DNA of 46,545 nucleotides from Tannerellaceae bacterium (GTDB taxonomy: Bacteria > Bacteroidota > Bacteroidia > Bacteroidales > Tannerellaceae): NCBI GenBank assembly GCA_031288615.1, contig JAITRC010000012.1, forward strand, positions 1 through 46,545. The letters are read 5' to 3'. Below are positions 8,760 through 17,561 of this stretch, one piece after another. The notes under the pieces are model-generated. The model had not been told where the DNA came from. It saw only the letters and a list, made by a program, of their open reading frames with translations, and searched no databases. Each line of letters starts with the position of its first letter. Position 1 is the stretch's first letter. The position numbers were made by a program, and so were the translations under genes.

Positions 8760-11342
8760 ATGAAAGAAACACCCCTGATGAAACAATACTTTGCGGTAAA
8801 GGCAAAGTATCCGGAGGCGATCCTTTTGTTCCGTGTAGGTGACTTCTACGAAATGTACGGCGAGGATGCAGTAGCCGGTGCGGCTATCACCGGCATTATG
8901 TTAACACACAAAGCCAATGCTTCGGGGACATTTTCCAAAATGGCCGGATTTCCGCACCATGCCTTGGATACCTATCTGCCAAAACTCGTCCGCGCTGGTA
9001 AGAAAGTAGCCATCTGCGACCAGCTCGAAGACCCGAAGACAACACGGAAAATTGTACGTCGCGGAGTTACCGAATTGGTGACTCCAGGAGTTTCCTTGAA
9101 TGATACCGTTCTTGAGAGTAAAGAGAATAATTTCCTCGCTGCCGTCCATTTCGGCAAAAAAAACATCTGCGGGTTATCTTTTCTTGACATCTCCACCGGA
9201 GAATTTCTTGTGGCCGAAGGCAAGGCCGATTCGATTGACAAGCTCCTCAACAACTTTTCGCCCAAAGAAATACTTGTAGAGAAGGGGCAAAATCATCAAT
9301 TCGAAGAATTGTTCGGTAATCATTTTCTTCTCACACCTCTGGGTGAATGGATATTTGCTTTCGATACGGCTCATGCCTTGCTATGCAAACATTTTGAGAC
9401 GGAAAGCCTTAAAGGGTTCGGTATCGACAAACTGCAGACGGGAATATCGGCGGCGGGAGCAATCCTTCACTACCTCGAAAGTACTTACCACCGAGTTTCC
9501 CATATAGCAAAGATATCGAAGTTGGAAGAAGGCCATTACATGCGCCTTGATCGTTTTACCGTTCGTAGCCTCGAGCTGATCACTCCGATGAATGAAGAAG
9601 GTAAGAGCCTGCTGGACATCATAGACCATACGGTTTCTCCTCCGGGCAGCCGCCTACTTCGACGCTGGTTGCAGTTTCCTCTCAAAGACATAGAGACTAT
9701 CCGGCGGAGACAGGACATCACGGATTACTATTTTCATAACCCGCAAATAGTCAATGTGTCTGAGGATTGCCTCCGGCAAATAGGTGACCTCGAACGGCTC
9801 ACTGCAAAAATTGCCGCCGGACGGCTTTCTCCACGCGAAGCCGTCCAACTCAAGCACGCTCTCCATGCACTTATCCCTCTTCGCCAAACCTGTCTTGAAA
9901 GCGATCAGGCAAGCCTTAGGGATTTTGGCGAGAGGATTGATCCCTGCCCTGCCGTTGCCGAAAATCTTGCCCGTATCCTTAACGAAGATCCCCCTGCATT
10001 TCTTCACAAAGGAGGCGTCATTGCGGAAGGTGTAGACAAAGAGCTGGATGAACTGCGGCGATTAGCGGTTGGAGGCAAAGATTATCTCGCGGAAATACAG
10101 CAACAGGAAAGTGCACGGGCAGGTATCCCTCTCAAAATCGCCTTCAACAATATTTTCGGGTATTACATCGAAGTCCGTAATACCCACAAAGACAAAGTAC
10201 CCTCCGAGTGGATACGTAAACAGACACTGGTCGGCGCCGAACGTTACGTCACAGAAGAGCTTAAGACTTACGAAGAGAAAATACTCGGTGCAGAGGAGAA
10301 AATCCTCACGCTTGAGACCCACCTTTTTAATGAACTCCTCGCTTCCCTCCTCCCTTACATGCAGGCGTTACAGACTAACGCACACCTTACCGCACGCCTC
10401 GACTGCCTTATCTCTTTCGCGCAGACAGCAAAGGAGAATGGGTACGTCCGTCCTGAAATAGATGTGTCGGACGTGATTGACATCTGTGCCGGACGTCACC
10501 CTGTCATCGAAAAGCAGCTCCCCGCTGGACAGGAGTACGTCGCCAATGATATCCGTTTAGACTCCAAACGACAGATCATCATCATCACGGGGCCGAACAT
10601 GGCAGGCAAATCCGCCTTACTCCGCCAAACGGCGCTCATCACCCTGCTGGCGCAGACAGGCAGTTTCGTTCCCGCCCAATCCGCCCGCATCGGTATAGTT
10701 GATAAGCTATTCACCCGTGTGGGTGCATCCGACAACCTTTCCATCGGAGAATCCACCTTCATGATGGAGATGAACGAAGCCGCCGGTATCCTCAATAACC
10801 TTTCCCCTCGCAGCCTCGTTCTCTTCGATGAGCTTGGACGAGGGACAAGTACTTACGACGGTCTCTCCATCGCTCAAGCCATCATTGAATATATCCATGA
10901 AACGCCTGAAGCACGCGCCAAAATGCTCTTCGCCACCCACTATCATGAGTTGAATGAGATGGCGCAATCTTTCCCTCGCATCTATAACTGCAATGTCTCT
11001 GTTCGGGAGGTAGACAACAAAGTCATTTTCCTGCGGAAACTCGCCCCCGGAGGGTGCGCCCACAGCTTTGGTATTCACGTAGCGCGGATGGCAGGCCTTC
11101 CTAAAAACATTCTCCGCCGTGCCGAAAAGATACTCGCCCTCCTTGAGTCCCGCCGGCCTGCTGCAGATAATGGTACCCCTTCCCTCTCCGAAGACGCCTA
11201 CCAGCTAAGCTTCTTCCAGCTTGACGACCCCTTGCTTGCGCAATTGCGCGACGAGATAGCCAAGCTCGACCTCAACAACCTCACGCCCATTGAGGCGCTT
11301 AATACGCTACACCGTCTTCGTAAGTCACTTTTGGGCAAGTGA
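8760..11342 (+). CDS. mutS: DNA mismatch repair protein MutS
   Basis: MutS1-type mismatch recognition ATPase, 860 residues, normal length. The mismatch-binding domain carries the [11 protein letters not shown] motif (Phe and Glu that contact the mispair) near residue 27. Connector, lever and clamp regions follow, and the ATPase domain has the Walker A loop [13 protein letters not shown] near residue 610 (Ala instead of the more common Gly is usual in Bacteroidetes), [15 protein letters not shown], Walker [17 protein letters not shown] and [10 protein letters not shown]. The start is the ATG at 8760, 81 bases from the divergent korA start. The coding strand contains a run of eight A at 9156-9163. 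The 3' end overlaps the convergent lipoprotein gene by 18 bases. Confidence 0.96.
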   Translation: MKETPLMKQYFAVKAKYPEAILLFRVGDFYEMYGEDAVAGAAITGIMLTHKANASGTFSKMAGFPHHALDTYLPKLVRAGKKVAICDQLEDPKTTRKIVRRGVTELVTPGVSLNDTVLESKENNFLAAVHFGKKNICGLSFLDISTGEFLVAEGKADSIDKLLNNFSPKEILVEKGQNHQFEELFGNHFLLTPLGEWIFAFDTAHALLCKHFETESLKGFGIDKLQTGISAAGAILHYLESTYHRVSHIAKISKLEEGHYMRLDRFTVRSLELITPMNEEGKSLLDIIDHTVSPPGSRLLRRWLQFPLKDIETIRRRQDITDYYFHNPQIVNVSEDCLRQIGDLERLTAKIAAGRLSPREAVQLKHALHALIPLRQTCLESDQASLRDFGERIDPCPAVAENLARILNEDPPAFLHKGGVIAEGVDKELDELRRLAVGGKDYLAEIQQQESARAGIPLKIAFNNIFGYYIEVRNTHKDKVPSEWIRKQTLVGAERYVTEELKTYEEKILGAEEKILTLETHLFNELLASLLPYMQALQTNAHLTARLDCLISFAQTAKENGYVRPEIDVSDVIDICAGRHPVIEKQLPAGQEYVANDIRLDSKRQIIIITGPNMAGKSALLRQTALITLLAQTGSFVPAQSARIGIVDKLFTRVGASDNLSIGESTFMMEMNEAAGILNNLSPRSLVLFDELGRGTSTYDGLSIAQAIIEYIHETPEARAKMLFATHYHELNEMAQSFPRIYNCNVSVREVDNKVIFLRKLAPGGCAHSFGIHVARMAGLPKNILRRAEKILALLESRRPAADNGTPSLSEDAYQLSFFQLDDPLLAQLRDEIAKLDLNNLTPIEALNTLHRLRKSLLGK
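9156..9163 (+). repeat. A8 homopolymer inside mutS
   Basis: Eight consecutive A bases encode Lys-Lys-Asn in the connector region of MutS. Slippage by one base would truncate the protein early. No other change is visible. Confidence 0.85.
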
Positions 11343-12713
11343 TTCCAGTGGTTTCACCACCCACCCCGAAACAATTTCCCCGTGGAAGAAGAACCACACA
11401 TCAAACATCATCCCTGACCTCACCTCCGTCACACGATAATGTTTGACTGAGCCGTATTCTTCTATCAGGGCATACTCCCCAAGCTGCAAATCTTCGCTTT
11501 TTACACCCGAGTAATCCGCCATCTTGTCATGCACCTGCTGCATGACACCTTCTTTTTTGAACGGATCTATCACTATCTTCTCCGACGGCACTACGGGAAT
11601 CGCTCCTATCGCCCGCTTTTCACGCATCTTATCGGCATACGTGCGGAAGAGCGTGCGCACCTCCGGTGAACGTACCGACTCCACCGTAAAGATGGCGATC
11701 CCTTCTGCCCCACTACTCAACGCCTCGTCCATATACTCCAGTACCTTCGTCGAATCTTCGGGGGACAGCAGTATTCCACAGTAAAGATCCGTCTGTGCAC
11801 CCTTTTCCTGCATATTCTTTATCATGCAGTCGGAAATAAAGCTTTTGTCTCCCGTATAGAAGCTGTGGTACACCATGGGGAAGACGATGTCCAAATCCCA
11901 TTTACCCCAATCCTGCCGCACAAGCTGACGCGCCATGCCGGGAGTAGGGAAGGGGGAAGCTGCCATCACCTTGTGACAAGAATGTACCACCTCCGCAATC
12001 TCATTAGCAACCTCCGTTACCTGGTCACAACGAAACTGCAACCAAACCTCATCCGACGTCGGGTCTTCTTTTGTGCACGGATCATATCCATACAAGGACA
12101 TAAACTTCTCAATCATTGCCGAATGATATCCGTAGTCCCATTCCGGATAATCCTTATCCTGCATAATCTTGTAATGATCCCACAATTTTGTGGGAAGAAT
12201 CACGTCCACCAACCGATTGTAATCTATCGCCACTCCCTTCAAGCCTTCCACCTCACAAAAAGCGTGTACTTTCTCAAGTACATAACTCCGCACCTCCGGC
12301 AGTACAGGGCATAGGAACTTGTAATACTTCACATACGCCATAGAGTCGGCCAAACTCCATCCCAGCCGGTTGACACTTAGCCAGTCCGGATGTGTTTGCG
12401 GAATATATTCGCGCTCAGCGTGATCAAGATTCAATATCCATAGCCACGCATAGACGTCAATCCCATACGTCTCGGCTACAATCACTGCCTCTTGCATCGC
12501 ATCCGGCGTAGCGGCGTTGAGCATCAGCCCATCTATCCCCATCTCCTGCATAACGGCGCAGATAGAATCAAATGTAGCAGGGTTATAATCCAGCCATGTC
12601 CAGAACATGGGATACTCTTTCACTTCGATCCTCTTGTCTTCGCTGCATGACCAGAAAGCTACGCAAAGCGCAAAGGTTGCGACAATCGCACATAGACACG
12701 CTTCTTTTCTCAT
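11325..12713 (-). CDS. lipoprotein, GHL10-like putative glycoside hydrolase
   Basis: The product has 462 residues. The start [17 protein letters not shown] at 12713 gives a lipoprotein signal peptide with lipobox AFWSC (Cys near residue 20), so the mature protein is probably anchored in an outer or inner membrane and exported from the cytoplasm. The body reads like a TIM-barrel of the GHL10 / family-10-like glycosyl hydrolase group: [78 protein letters not shown], and [15 protein letters not shown]. Asp and Tyr in AIDYNR could be catalytic-site residues, but this is inference. It begins 11 bases after pyrD on the same strand and may be transcribed with pyrK-pyrD, an odd metabolic partner. The substrate is unknown. 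Confidence 0.62.
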   Translation of the reverse strand: MRKEACLCAIVATFALCVAFWSCSEDKRIEVKEYPMFWTWLDYNPATFDSICAVMQEMGIDGLMLNAATPDAMQEAVIVAETYGIDVYAWLWILNLDHAEREYIPQTHPDWLSVNRLGWSLADSMAYVKYYKFLCPVLPEVRSYVLEKVHAFCEVEGLKGVAIDYNRLVDVILPTKLWDHYKIMQDKDYPEWDYGYHSAMIEKFMSLYGYDPCTKEDPTSDEVWLQFRCDQVTEVANEIAEVVHSCHKVMAASPFPTPGMARQLVRQDWGKWDLDIVFPMVYHSFYTGDKSFISDCMIKNMQEKGAQTDLYCGILLSPEDSTKVLEYMDEALSSGAEGIAIFTVESVRSPEVRTLFRTYADKMREKRAIGAIPVVPSEKIVIDPFKKEGVMQQVHDKMADYSGVKSEDLQLGEYALIEEYGSVKHYRVTEVRSGMMFDVWFFFHGEIVSGWVVKPLESLAQK

Positions 12714-12724
12714 TTGTATTCTAT

Positions 12725-13636
12725 CTAAATAATTAATGCACCTGTCAACTCTTTCACTGAGCTGAAGCCTTTCTCCATGCAATAAGCGCCGAGCGCTTCA
12801 ATAATATCAAGGCTAATATGAGGATCTACGAAGTTAGACGTTCCCACTTGAATCGCGCTTGCTCCCGCAAGCAAGAATTCTACCGCATCCTGCCAACTAC
12901 TGATCCCGCCTACACCGATAATCGGCACTTTCACCGAGTTATACACCTGCCACACGCAACGCAAGGCTACCGGTTTGATGCAGGGGCCAGATAGGCCGCC
13001 GGTAATCGTTGAAAGCATCGGCTTACGCGTCTGTACATCAATGGCCATTCCCAGCAGGGTGTTGATCACCGTCAGCGCATCGGCACCCTCGCCTTCTGCT
13101 GTCTTCGCAATCTCCGTAATATCGGTCACGTTAGGCGAGAGCTTAACAATAAGCGTTCGCGGCCAAGCGCGCCGCACTTCCTTAACCACTTTCGCCGTGG
13201 CGACAGCGTCAACGCCGAAAGCCATTCCGCCTTCTTTTACATTAGGGCAGGAGATATTCAATTCAATAGCCTCTATATCCGTCAGAGGGACGATACGTTT
13301 TACGCAGTCTACATAGTCATTTATTGTAGAGCCGCCGACATTCACAATAATAGGCGTACCTAACTCTTTTATCGTCGGATAGATTGTTTGGACAAAGTAG
13401 TCAACGCCTTTATTTTGAAGGCCTACCGCATTAAGCATACCCATATTCGTTTCCGCCATGCGTGGAGAATCGTTGCCTTCACGCGCATGCAGTGTAGTTC
13501 CTTTGACAACGATTCCACCTAACTTGCCTACCTCAATAAGATTGTTGTATTCCGTTCCGTATCCGAATGTACCTGAAGCGACAAGTACCGGATTCCGTAG
13601 CACTAAACCTCCAATCCGTACGTCTAATGACACCAT
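12725..13636 (-). CDS. pyrD: dihydroorotate dehydrogenase B (NAD+), catalytic subunit
   Basis: PyrD of class 1B oxidises dihydroorotate to orotate in de novo pyrimidine synthesis, using FMN and passing electrons to PyrK. From the ATG at 13636 ([17 protein letters not shown]) it is 303 residues, the usual size. Seen features: VASGTFGYG near the N-terminus, [24 protein letters not shown] containing the active-site Cys typical of class 1B (class 2 has Ser), [27 protein letters not shown], and the phosphate/FMN motif [26 protein letters not shown] (quoted in part: [11 protein letters not shown]). The start overlaps the end of pyrK by 13 bases, indicating translational coupling of the heterotetramer subunits. 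Confidence 0.95.
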   Translation of the reverse strand: MVSLDVRIGGLVLRNPVLVASGTFGYGTEYNNLIEVGKLGGIVVKGTTLHAREGNDSPRMAETNMGMLNAVGLQNKGVDYFVQTIYPTIKELGTPIIVNVGGSTINDYVDCVKRIVPLTDIEAIELNISCPNVKEGGMAFGVDAVATAKVVKEVRRAWPRTLIVKLSPNVTDITEIAKTAEGEGADALTVINTLLGMAIDVQTRKPMLSTITGGLSGPCIKPVALRCVWQVYNSVKVPIIGVGGISSWQDAVEFLLAGASAIQVGTSNFVDPHISLDIIEALGAYCMEKGFSSVKELTGALII

Positions 13637-14373
13637 GGCAGTTCTTTCATATTGAACACCGGGCCTTCCTTGCATACACGGACATTCGTACCGTCCTTCA
13701 GTTTTTCCGCGCAGCACAAGCAAACGCCTATGCCGCAGGCCATCTTATTTTCGAGCGAAAACTCAACGAATGGAATCCTGTTCTTTATACGATCGGCCAA
13801 ATTTTTCAGCATCGCCCTCGGCCCACACGCGTATACGCGGTCAAATTGTGCTTCTAATATAGGATGTTCTGTTACTAAGCCCTGAAACCCTCTGTCCTCT
13901 TGTTCCGTAGCCAAATGTACCGTCGCAACGTCTTTAAGTTTGTCGACAAAAGGAATATCCTTGAATGTTCTCGCTCCGACCAGGAAGTCCGGCCGTTTGT
14001 TCAGCTTAGTAGCCAGAAAGTATAAAGGAGCGACTCCTGTGCCTCCGGCTACCAACAACACCCTGTCGGTGTGCAATCGCGGCGTCGTGAAGCCTTTTCC
14101 CAGAGGCAGGATGGCGTTTAACCTATCTCCAGATACATAATTAAAAAGGGCGGCGCTACCTCTTCCGGCTTTCTTGATCAGTATTGCAACCACGTTCTTA
14201 TCACGATCTGCATCAAGAATAGAGAATGGCCTTCGTAAGAAAATCGGTGATGCTTCTATCCTCAACATCATGAATTGACCGGGATGTATCTCCGGTAAGC
14301 TCTCTTGCGCTTGCAAGACGAGTATACAGTGATTGTCTCCATGCCGGAGGTTTTCTACAATCGTGAAATCCAT
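13624..14373 (-). CDS. pyrK: dihydroorotate dehydrogenase B, electron transfer subunit
   Basis: PyrK is the FAD and [2Fe-2S] subunit that lets dihydroorotate dehydrogenase B reduce NAD+. The 249-residue protein has the flavin-binding part with RRPFSILD near residue 53, the NAD-binding loop [16 protein letters not shown] near residue 105, and a C-terminal iron-sulfur cluster region with Cys residues in [15 protein letters not shown] and a final Cys in [10 protein letters not shown]. It is the first gene of a unit pyrK-pyrD-lipoprotein, with a TACCTTTG box upstream. Confidence 0.94.
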   Translation of the reverse strand: MDFTIVENLRHGDNHCILVLQAQESLPEIHPGQFMMLRIEASPIFLRRPFSILDADRDKNVVAILIKKAGRGSAALFNYVSGDRLNAILPLGKGFTTPRLHTDRVLLVAGGTGVAPLYFLATKLNKRPDFLVGARTFKDIPFVDKLKDVATVHLATEQEDRGFQGLVTEHPILEAQFDRVYACGPRAMLKNLADRIKNRIPFVEFSLENKMACGIGVCLCCAEKLKDGTNVRVCKEGPVFNMKELPWCH

Positions 14374-14407
14374 CTTCTTACAGAACTTGGATAGGCTTTA
14401 TTTGCGG

Positions 14408-14415
14408 CAAAGGTA
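14408..14415 (-). promoter_or_regulatory. -7 box (TACCTTTG) for pyrK-pyrD
   Basis: Exact TAnnTTTG match on the minus strand, 35 bases before the pyrK start and between the amylase stop and pyrK. No convincing -33 TTTG is visible at the ideal distance. Confidence 0.5.
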
Positions 14416-14419
14416 AGGA

Positions 14420-15913
14420 TTAGATAGGCTTATTATGAGCAAGAAGTTTGAACTTTATCACTTTGCCACCATATCCCTGAACAGCTACGCTATACGGATA
14501 GATTTGGGTCAATGCCGCCAGACGTCTTTCACCTGTAAAAAGATCAATGGCCTCCATAGCCTTGTTATCGGGTATCCCGCAAAATTCAAAGGCGTGTTGC
14601 GGTATATTGATGACAAATTTCGCCGCAGTATCAGAGAAATTAAGCACTACTAAGATGAGTTCTTCGCCCAGATAACGGAAATAGGCGTAGCCCGCAGGGT
14701 TAATAAATGAAGTTAGGTTATAATACAGCCCCTCCGTGATAGCCCGCTCTGTGAGGGCGATGTGACACAATTTGGCGTAGAAGTTGCGTATTTGCGCCTG
14801 ATAATCATTGAGCGGATCCACGCAAAGACTCCAATAATCGAAGATGGACGTCCGTCCGTCCAAGCCGCTAAACCCTTCGGCATCGTTGCCTGGCTCGCCA
14901 ACCTCTTGCCCAAAATAAATCATAAAAGGAGAAGTCGAAACCGTAGCAATCAGAATCATCGCAGGGAAGGCACGAAGCGCATCGCCTGCAAAAAAGGACG
15001 ACGCAATACGTTGCTCGTCATGATTCTCCAGAAAATGAAGCATTCGGGGACGGATGTCGGACAGCTCTTCCAGACAATAAGATATTCTGGCGGCAGGTAT
15101 CTCGCCGCGAATAACAGCACGCAACGTGTCGTAAAGACCTACCTTATCATAAAGATAGTCGAACTGTCCCTCGTAGAGGTAAGGACGGTAAAGGTGAGGC
15201 TGGTAAACCTCCGCGATAAAAAGGACGTCCGACTGCTCCTTGACCTTAGGTATCACCCACGCCCAGAAATCTAACGGCACCATCTCTGCCATATCGCAGC
15301 GAAAGCCGTCCACCCCCTTATTTGCCCAAAAAAGTAAAATATCCAGCATCTTACATCGGGTATCGTCCGTATAATTCAGTTTCACCGTGTCGTACCAATC
15401 CGGACTACCGTACAAGCGACTTCCGTCAGCAAGGATAAAATAATTTTCAGGTCCGAAATCCGTTTCAGGCTTAATATCCGAATGGTAATTACGAGCGACG
15501 TGATTGGGGATAAAGTCAATAATCACTTTAAGGCCGGCCTTGTGCGTCCGGTCTATGAGTGCCTCAAATTCTTCCATACGATGATGCACATCTTCAGCCA
15601 GGTCAGGATTTACGTCATAATAGTCCCTCACCGCATAAGGTGAACCGGCGATTCCTTTAACCACCTCTGGAGGATCGCCCTGTATTCCTGCTTCCGGATA
15701 AGCCGTAGTACTCGCATGTTCAAAAGTACCGGTATACCATACATGTGTCACCCCCATTCTTCTTATTTCCTCCAGCGTTTGCATAGTAAAACCGGAAAAC
15801 TTTTCACTTCCGTTAACCTGTATGCTTCCGTGAGGAACGGGATGTTTACACTGATGATTACCGTATAAGCGTGTCAATATCTGGTATATCAAGAACTTTT
15901 CGTGCTTCTTCAT
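14420..15913 (-). CDS. alpha-amylase family glycoside hydrolase (GH13)
   Basis: The 497-residue protein has the four GH13 conserved regions: DFIPNHV (residues 133-139), GFRCDMAEM with the nucleophile Asp207, FIAEVY with the acid/base Glu235, and FLENHDEQ with the transition-state Asp299. There is no signal peptide (MKKHEKFLIYQILTRLYG), so it is probably cytoplasmic and may act on stored glycogen or imported maltodextrins; substrate preference is inferred only from the family. It is smaller and lacks the starch-binding domains of outer-membrane SusG-type enzymes. Its first 56 bases overlap the end of the upstream patatin gene in another frame, so the two are co-transcribed, though no pathway link is obvious. 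Confidence 0.88.
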   Translation of the reverse strand: MKKHEKFLIYQILTRLYGNHQCKHPVPHGSIQVNGSEKFSGFTMQTLEEIRRMGVTHVWYTGTFEHASTTAYPEAGIQGDPPEVVKGIAGSPYAVRDYYDVNPDLAEDVHHRMEEFEALIDRTHKAGLKVIIDFIPNHVARNYHSDIKPETDFGPENYFILADGSRLYGSPDWYDTVKLNYTDDTRCKMLDILLFWANKGVDGFRCDMAEMVPLDFWAWVIPKVKEQSDVLFIAEVYQPHLYRPYLYEGQFDYLYDKVGLYDTLRAVIRGEIPAARISYCLEELSDIRPRMLHFLENHDEQRIASSFFAGDALRAFPAMILIATVSTSPFMIYFGQEVGEPGNDAEGFSGLDGRTSIFDYWSLCVDPLNDYQAQIRNFYAKLCHIALTERAITEGLYYNLTSFINPAGYAYFRYLGEELILVVLNFSDTAAKFVINIPQHAFEFCGIPDNKAMEAIDLFTGERRLAALTQIYPYSVAVQGYGGKVIKFKLLAHNKPI

Positions 15914-16643
15914 AGCCTATCTTTAAAATTTTATCAGCTCCTTTCAGGTTAAACATGTTATAATGGTCAAAATCTTCCGTCTCCACCAGAAAATCACAAA
16001 GCCTCCTATCATGGAAGGTGTTCGCACGATAAAGATAATGGTACGCACGCTCCGCAACATACAAGAGATTGGGTTCGTACTTTGACCTCACCAGCGGAGT
16101 CACGTTGACCCCAATCACATATTTACACTCTTGGCGGATAGTTGTCACCGGAAAGTTTCGGAACAACCCCCCATCTACATAATGAACGCCGTTAATCACC
16201 ACAGGGGTAAAGATAATCGGGATACTACACGAGGCTATCACCGCATCTACGAGGTCGCCCTGCCGAAACTCACAAGCCATACCGTTGTCGAAGTCCGTAG
16301 CCACAATAACCATCGGTATCTTCAGTTCTTCAATGCGTTTGGCGTGAAGGTTTTTATGGAGAAAGTCTTTGAGGCGCCCCATATCAAAGATACCTGAAGT
16401 AGGAAGGTGGATACGGATGAGGCGAAGAAGGTCTTTACCGGCAAAAAGCCGCCGGATATCCTCTGAAGTATATCCGTCGGCAAAGAGCGCACCGGCCAAA
16501 GCACCGGCCGAAGTACCTGAGATGATTTCCGGTTTGATCTCTCTCTCTTCCATAAATTTAAAGACCCCAAGATGCGCAAATCCTCTTGCGCCGCCGCCGC
16601 TGAGTGCCACCCCCAGCTTATACTTCTTTTCCATCTCTTTCAT
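15858..16643 (-). CDS. patatin-like phospholipase
   Basis: The product has 261 residues and the Ser/Asp catalytic dyad of patatin/RssA-type lipid hydrolases: oxyanion motif SGGGARG (residues 15-21), nucleophile elbow GTSAG with Ser45, and the Asp of YVDGGLFRN at residue 157. IASCSIPIIFTPV is the usual substrate-pocket stretch. No signal peptide or T9SS tail is seen, so it is likely a small cytoplasmic RssA-like member rather than the long outer-membrane type. Starts at 16643 (MKEMEKK) or 16634 (MEKK) are possible. A TAGCTTTG box ends only 5 bases before the first of these. Its 3' end overlaps the start of the amylase by 56 bases. Confidence 0.88.
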   Translation of the reverse strand: MKEMEKKYKLGVALSGGGARGFAHLGVFKFMEEREIKPEIISGTSAGALAGALFADGYTSEDIRRLFAGKDLLRLIRIHLPTSGIFDMGRLKDFLHKNLHAKRIEELKIPMVIVATDFDNGMACEFRQGDLVDAVIASCSIPIIFTPVVINGVHYVDGGLFRNFPVTTIRQECKYVIGVNVTPLVRSKYEPNLLYVAERAYHYLYRANTFHDRRLCDFLVETEDFDHYNMFNLKGADKILKIGYEEARKVLDIPDIDTLIR

Positions 16644-16648
16644 TTCGA

Positions 16649-16656
16649 CAAAGCTA
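16649..16656 (-). promoter_or_regulatory. possible -7 box (TAGCTTTG) for the patatin-amylase pair
   Basis: Exact TAnnTTTG match on the minus strand immediately before the patatin start. If used, the transcript would begin at or inside the first codons, favouring a leaderless start or the second Met at 16634. Confidence 0.4.
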
Positions 16657-16661
16657 ATGTT

Positions 16662-16669
16662 TACCTTTG
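16662..16669 (+). promoter_or_regulatory. -7 box (TACCTTTG) for folP
   Basis: Exact TAnnTTTG match on the plus strand, 35 bases before the folP start, placed back to back with the minus-strand box at 16649-16656. Confidence 0.5.
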
Positions 16670-16703
16670 CCTTATCTTATCAATTAACCCCAAAAAGGAA
16701 AAG

Positions 16704-17561
16704 ATGAGAGAGAAAAGTATTCTGGTGAAGGGTCAACTATTTCGCTTTGAGAAGCCGGTAATAATGGGCATTCTCAATGTGACGCCGGATTCGTTTTACT
16801 CCGTCAGTCGAAAGGAAACGGAAATCGCCATCCGGCAGAGGGTGGAAGAGATTTTATCCGAAGGAGGAACAATCATTGACCTCGGCGGTTATTCTTCAAG
16901 GCCAGATGCAGAGGTGGTCACTGAGGAAGAGGAACAACGGCGGTTAGCCTTTGCCCTGGCTATCATCCGGAAACATTATCCGGAGGCTATCATTTCGGTA
17001 GATACCTTCCGTGCTTCGGTAGTTAGGCGGTGTGTAGAGGATTTCGAAGCAGACCTTATCAATGATATCTCAGGAGGAGAGATGGATACGGCGATGTTTG
17101 AGACAGTAGCTTCGCTTCACATTCCTTACATCCTGATGCACATGCGGGGGACGCCCAAGACAATGCAGCAGTTGACAGACTACACGGATGTCACCGACGA
17201 AGTCATTCTGTACCTTTCAACCCGCATGCGGGAGCTGCATCTTCTGGGAGTGGCGGATGTGATCATTGACCCGGGATTTGGTTTCAGCAAGACGATGGAG
17301 CAAAACTATGAGCTAATGGCCAGGCTCAGGGAATTCGATATCTTCGAGAGGCCGGTATTGGTGGGTATCTCCCGCAAGAGTATGCTGTCAAAGTTGCTAA
17401 AGATTGATACCTCAGCGTGCTTAAACGGAACGACGGTACTGAATACTTTTGCACTCCTTCACGGCGCGGACATCCTCCGTGTGCATGATGTGCGAGAGGC
17501 TATGGAGGCTATACGGATACTGGAAATGATGCGCATTACCTGTACTCCTGCCAAGTCTTGA
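16704..17561 (+). CDS. folP: dihydropteroate synthase
   Basis: FolP condenses 4-aminobenzoate with dihydropterin pyrophosphate in folate synthesis, the target of sulfonamides. The 285-residue protein has the two signature regions: IMGILNVTPDSFY near residue 20 and GGTIIDLGGYSSRP near residue 54. It also has SVDTF, LINDISGG, YILMHMRGTPKTMQ (pterin site), DPGFGFSKTMEQN, and VLVGISRKSML in the C-terminal half. The start at 16704 follows a promoter box at a normal distance; the frame is open further upstream but that part overlaps the patatin gene. The 3' end overlaps the convergent carbamoyl-phosphate synthase gene by 26 bases. Confidence 0.95.
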   Translation: MREKSILVKGQLFRFEKPVIMGILNVTPDSFYSVSRKETEIAIRQRVEEILSEGGTIIDLGGYSSRPDAEVVTEEEEQRRLAFALAIIRKHYPEAIISVDTFRASVVRRCVEDFEADLINDISGGEMDTAMFETVASLHIPYILMHMRGTPKTMQQLTDYTDVTDEVILYLSTRMRELHLLGVADVIIDPGFGFSKTMEQNYELMARLREFDIFERPVLVGISRKSMLSKLLKIDTSACLNGTTVLNTFALLHGADILRVHDVREAMEAIRILEMMRITCTPAKS

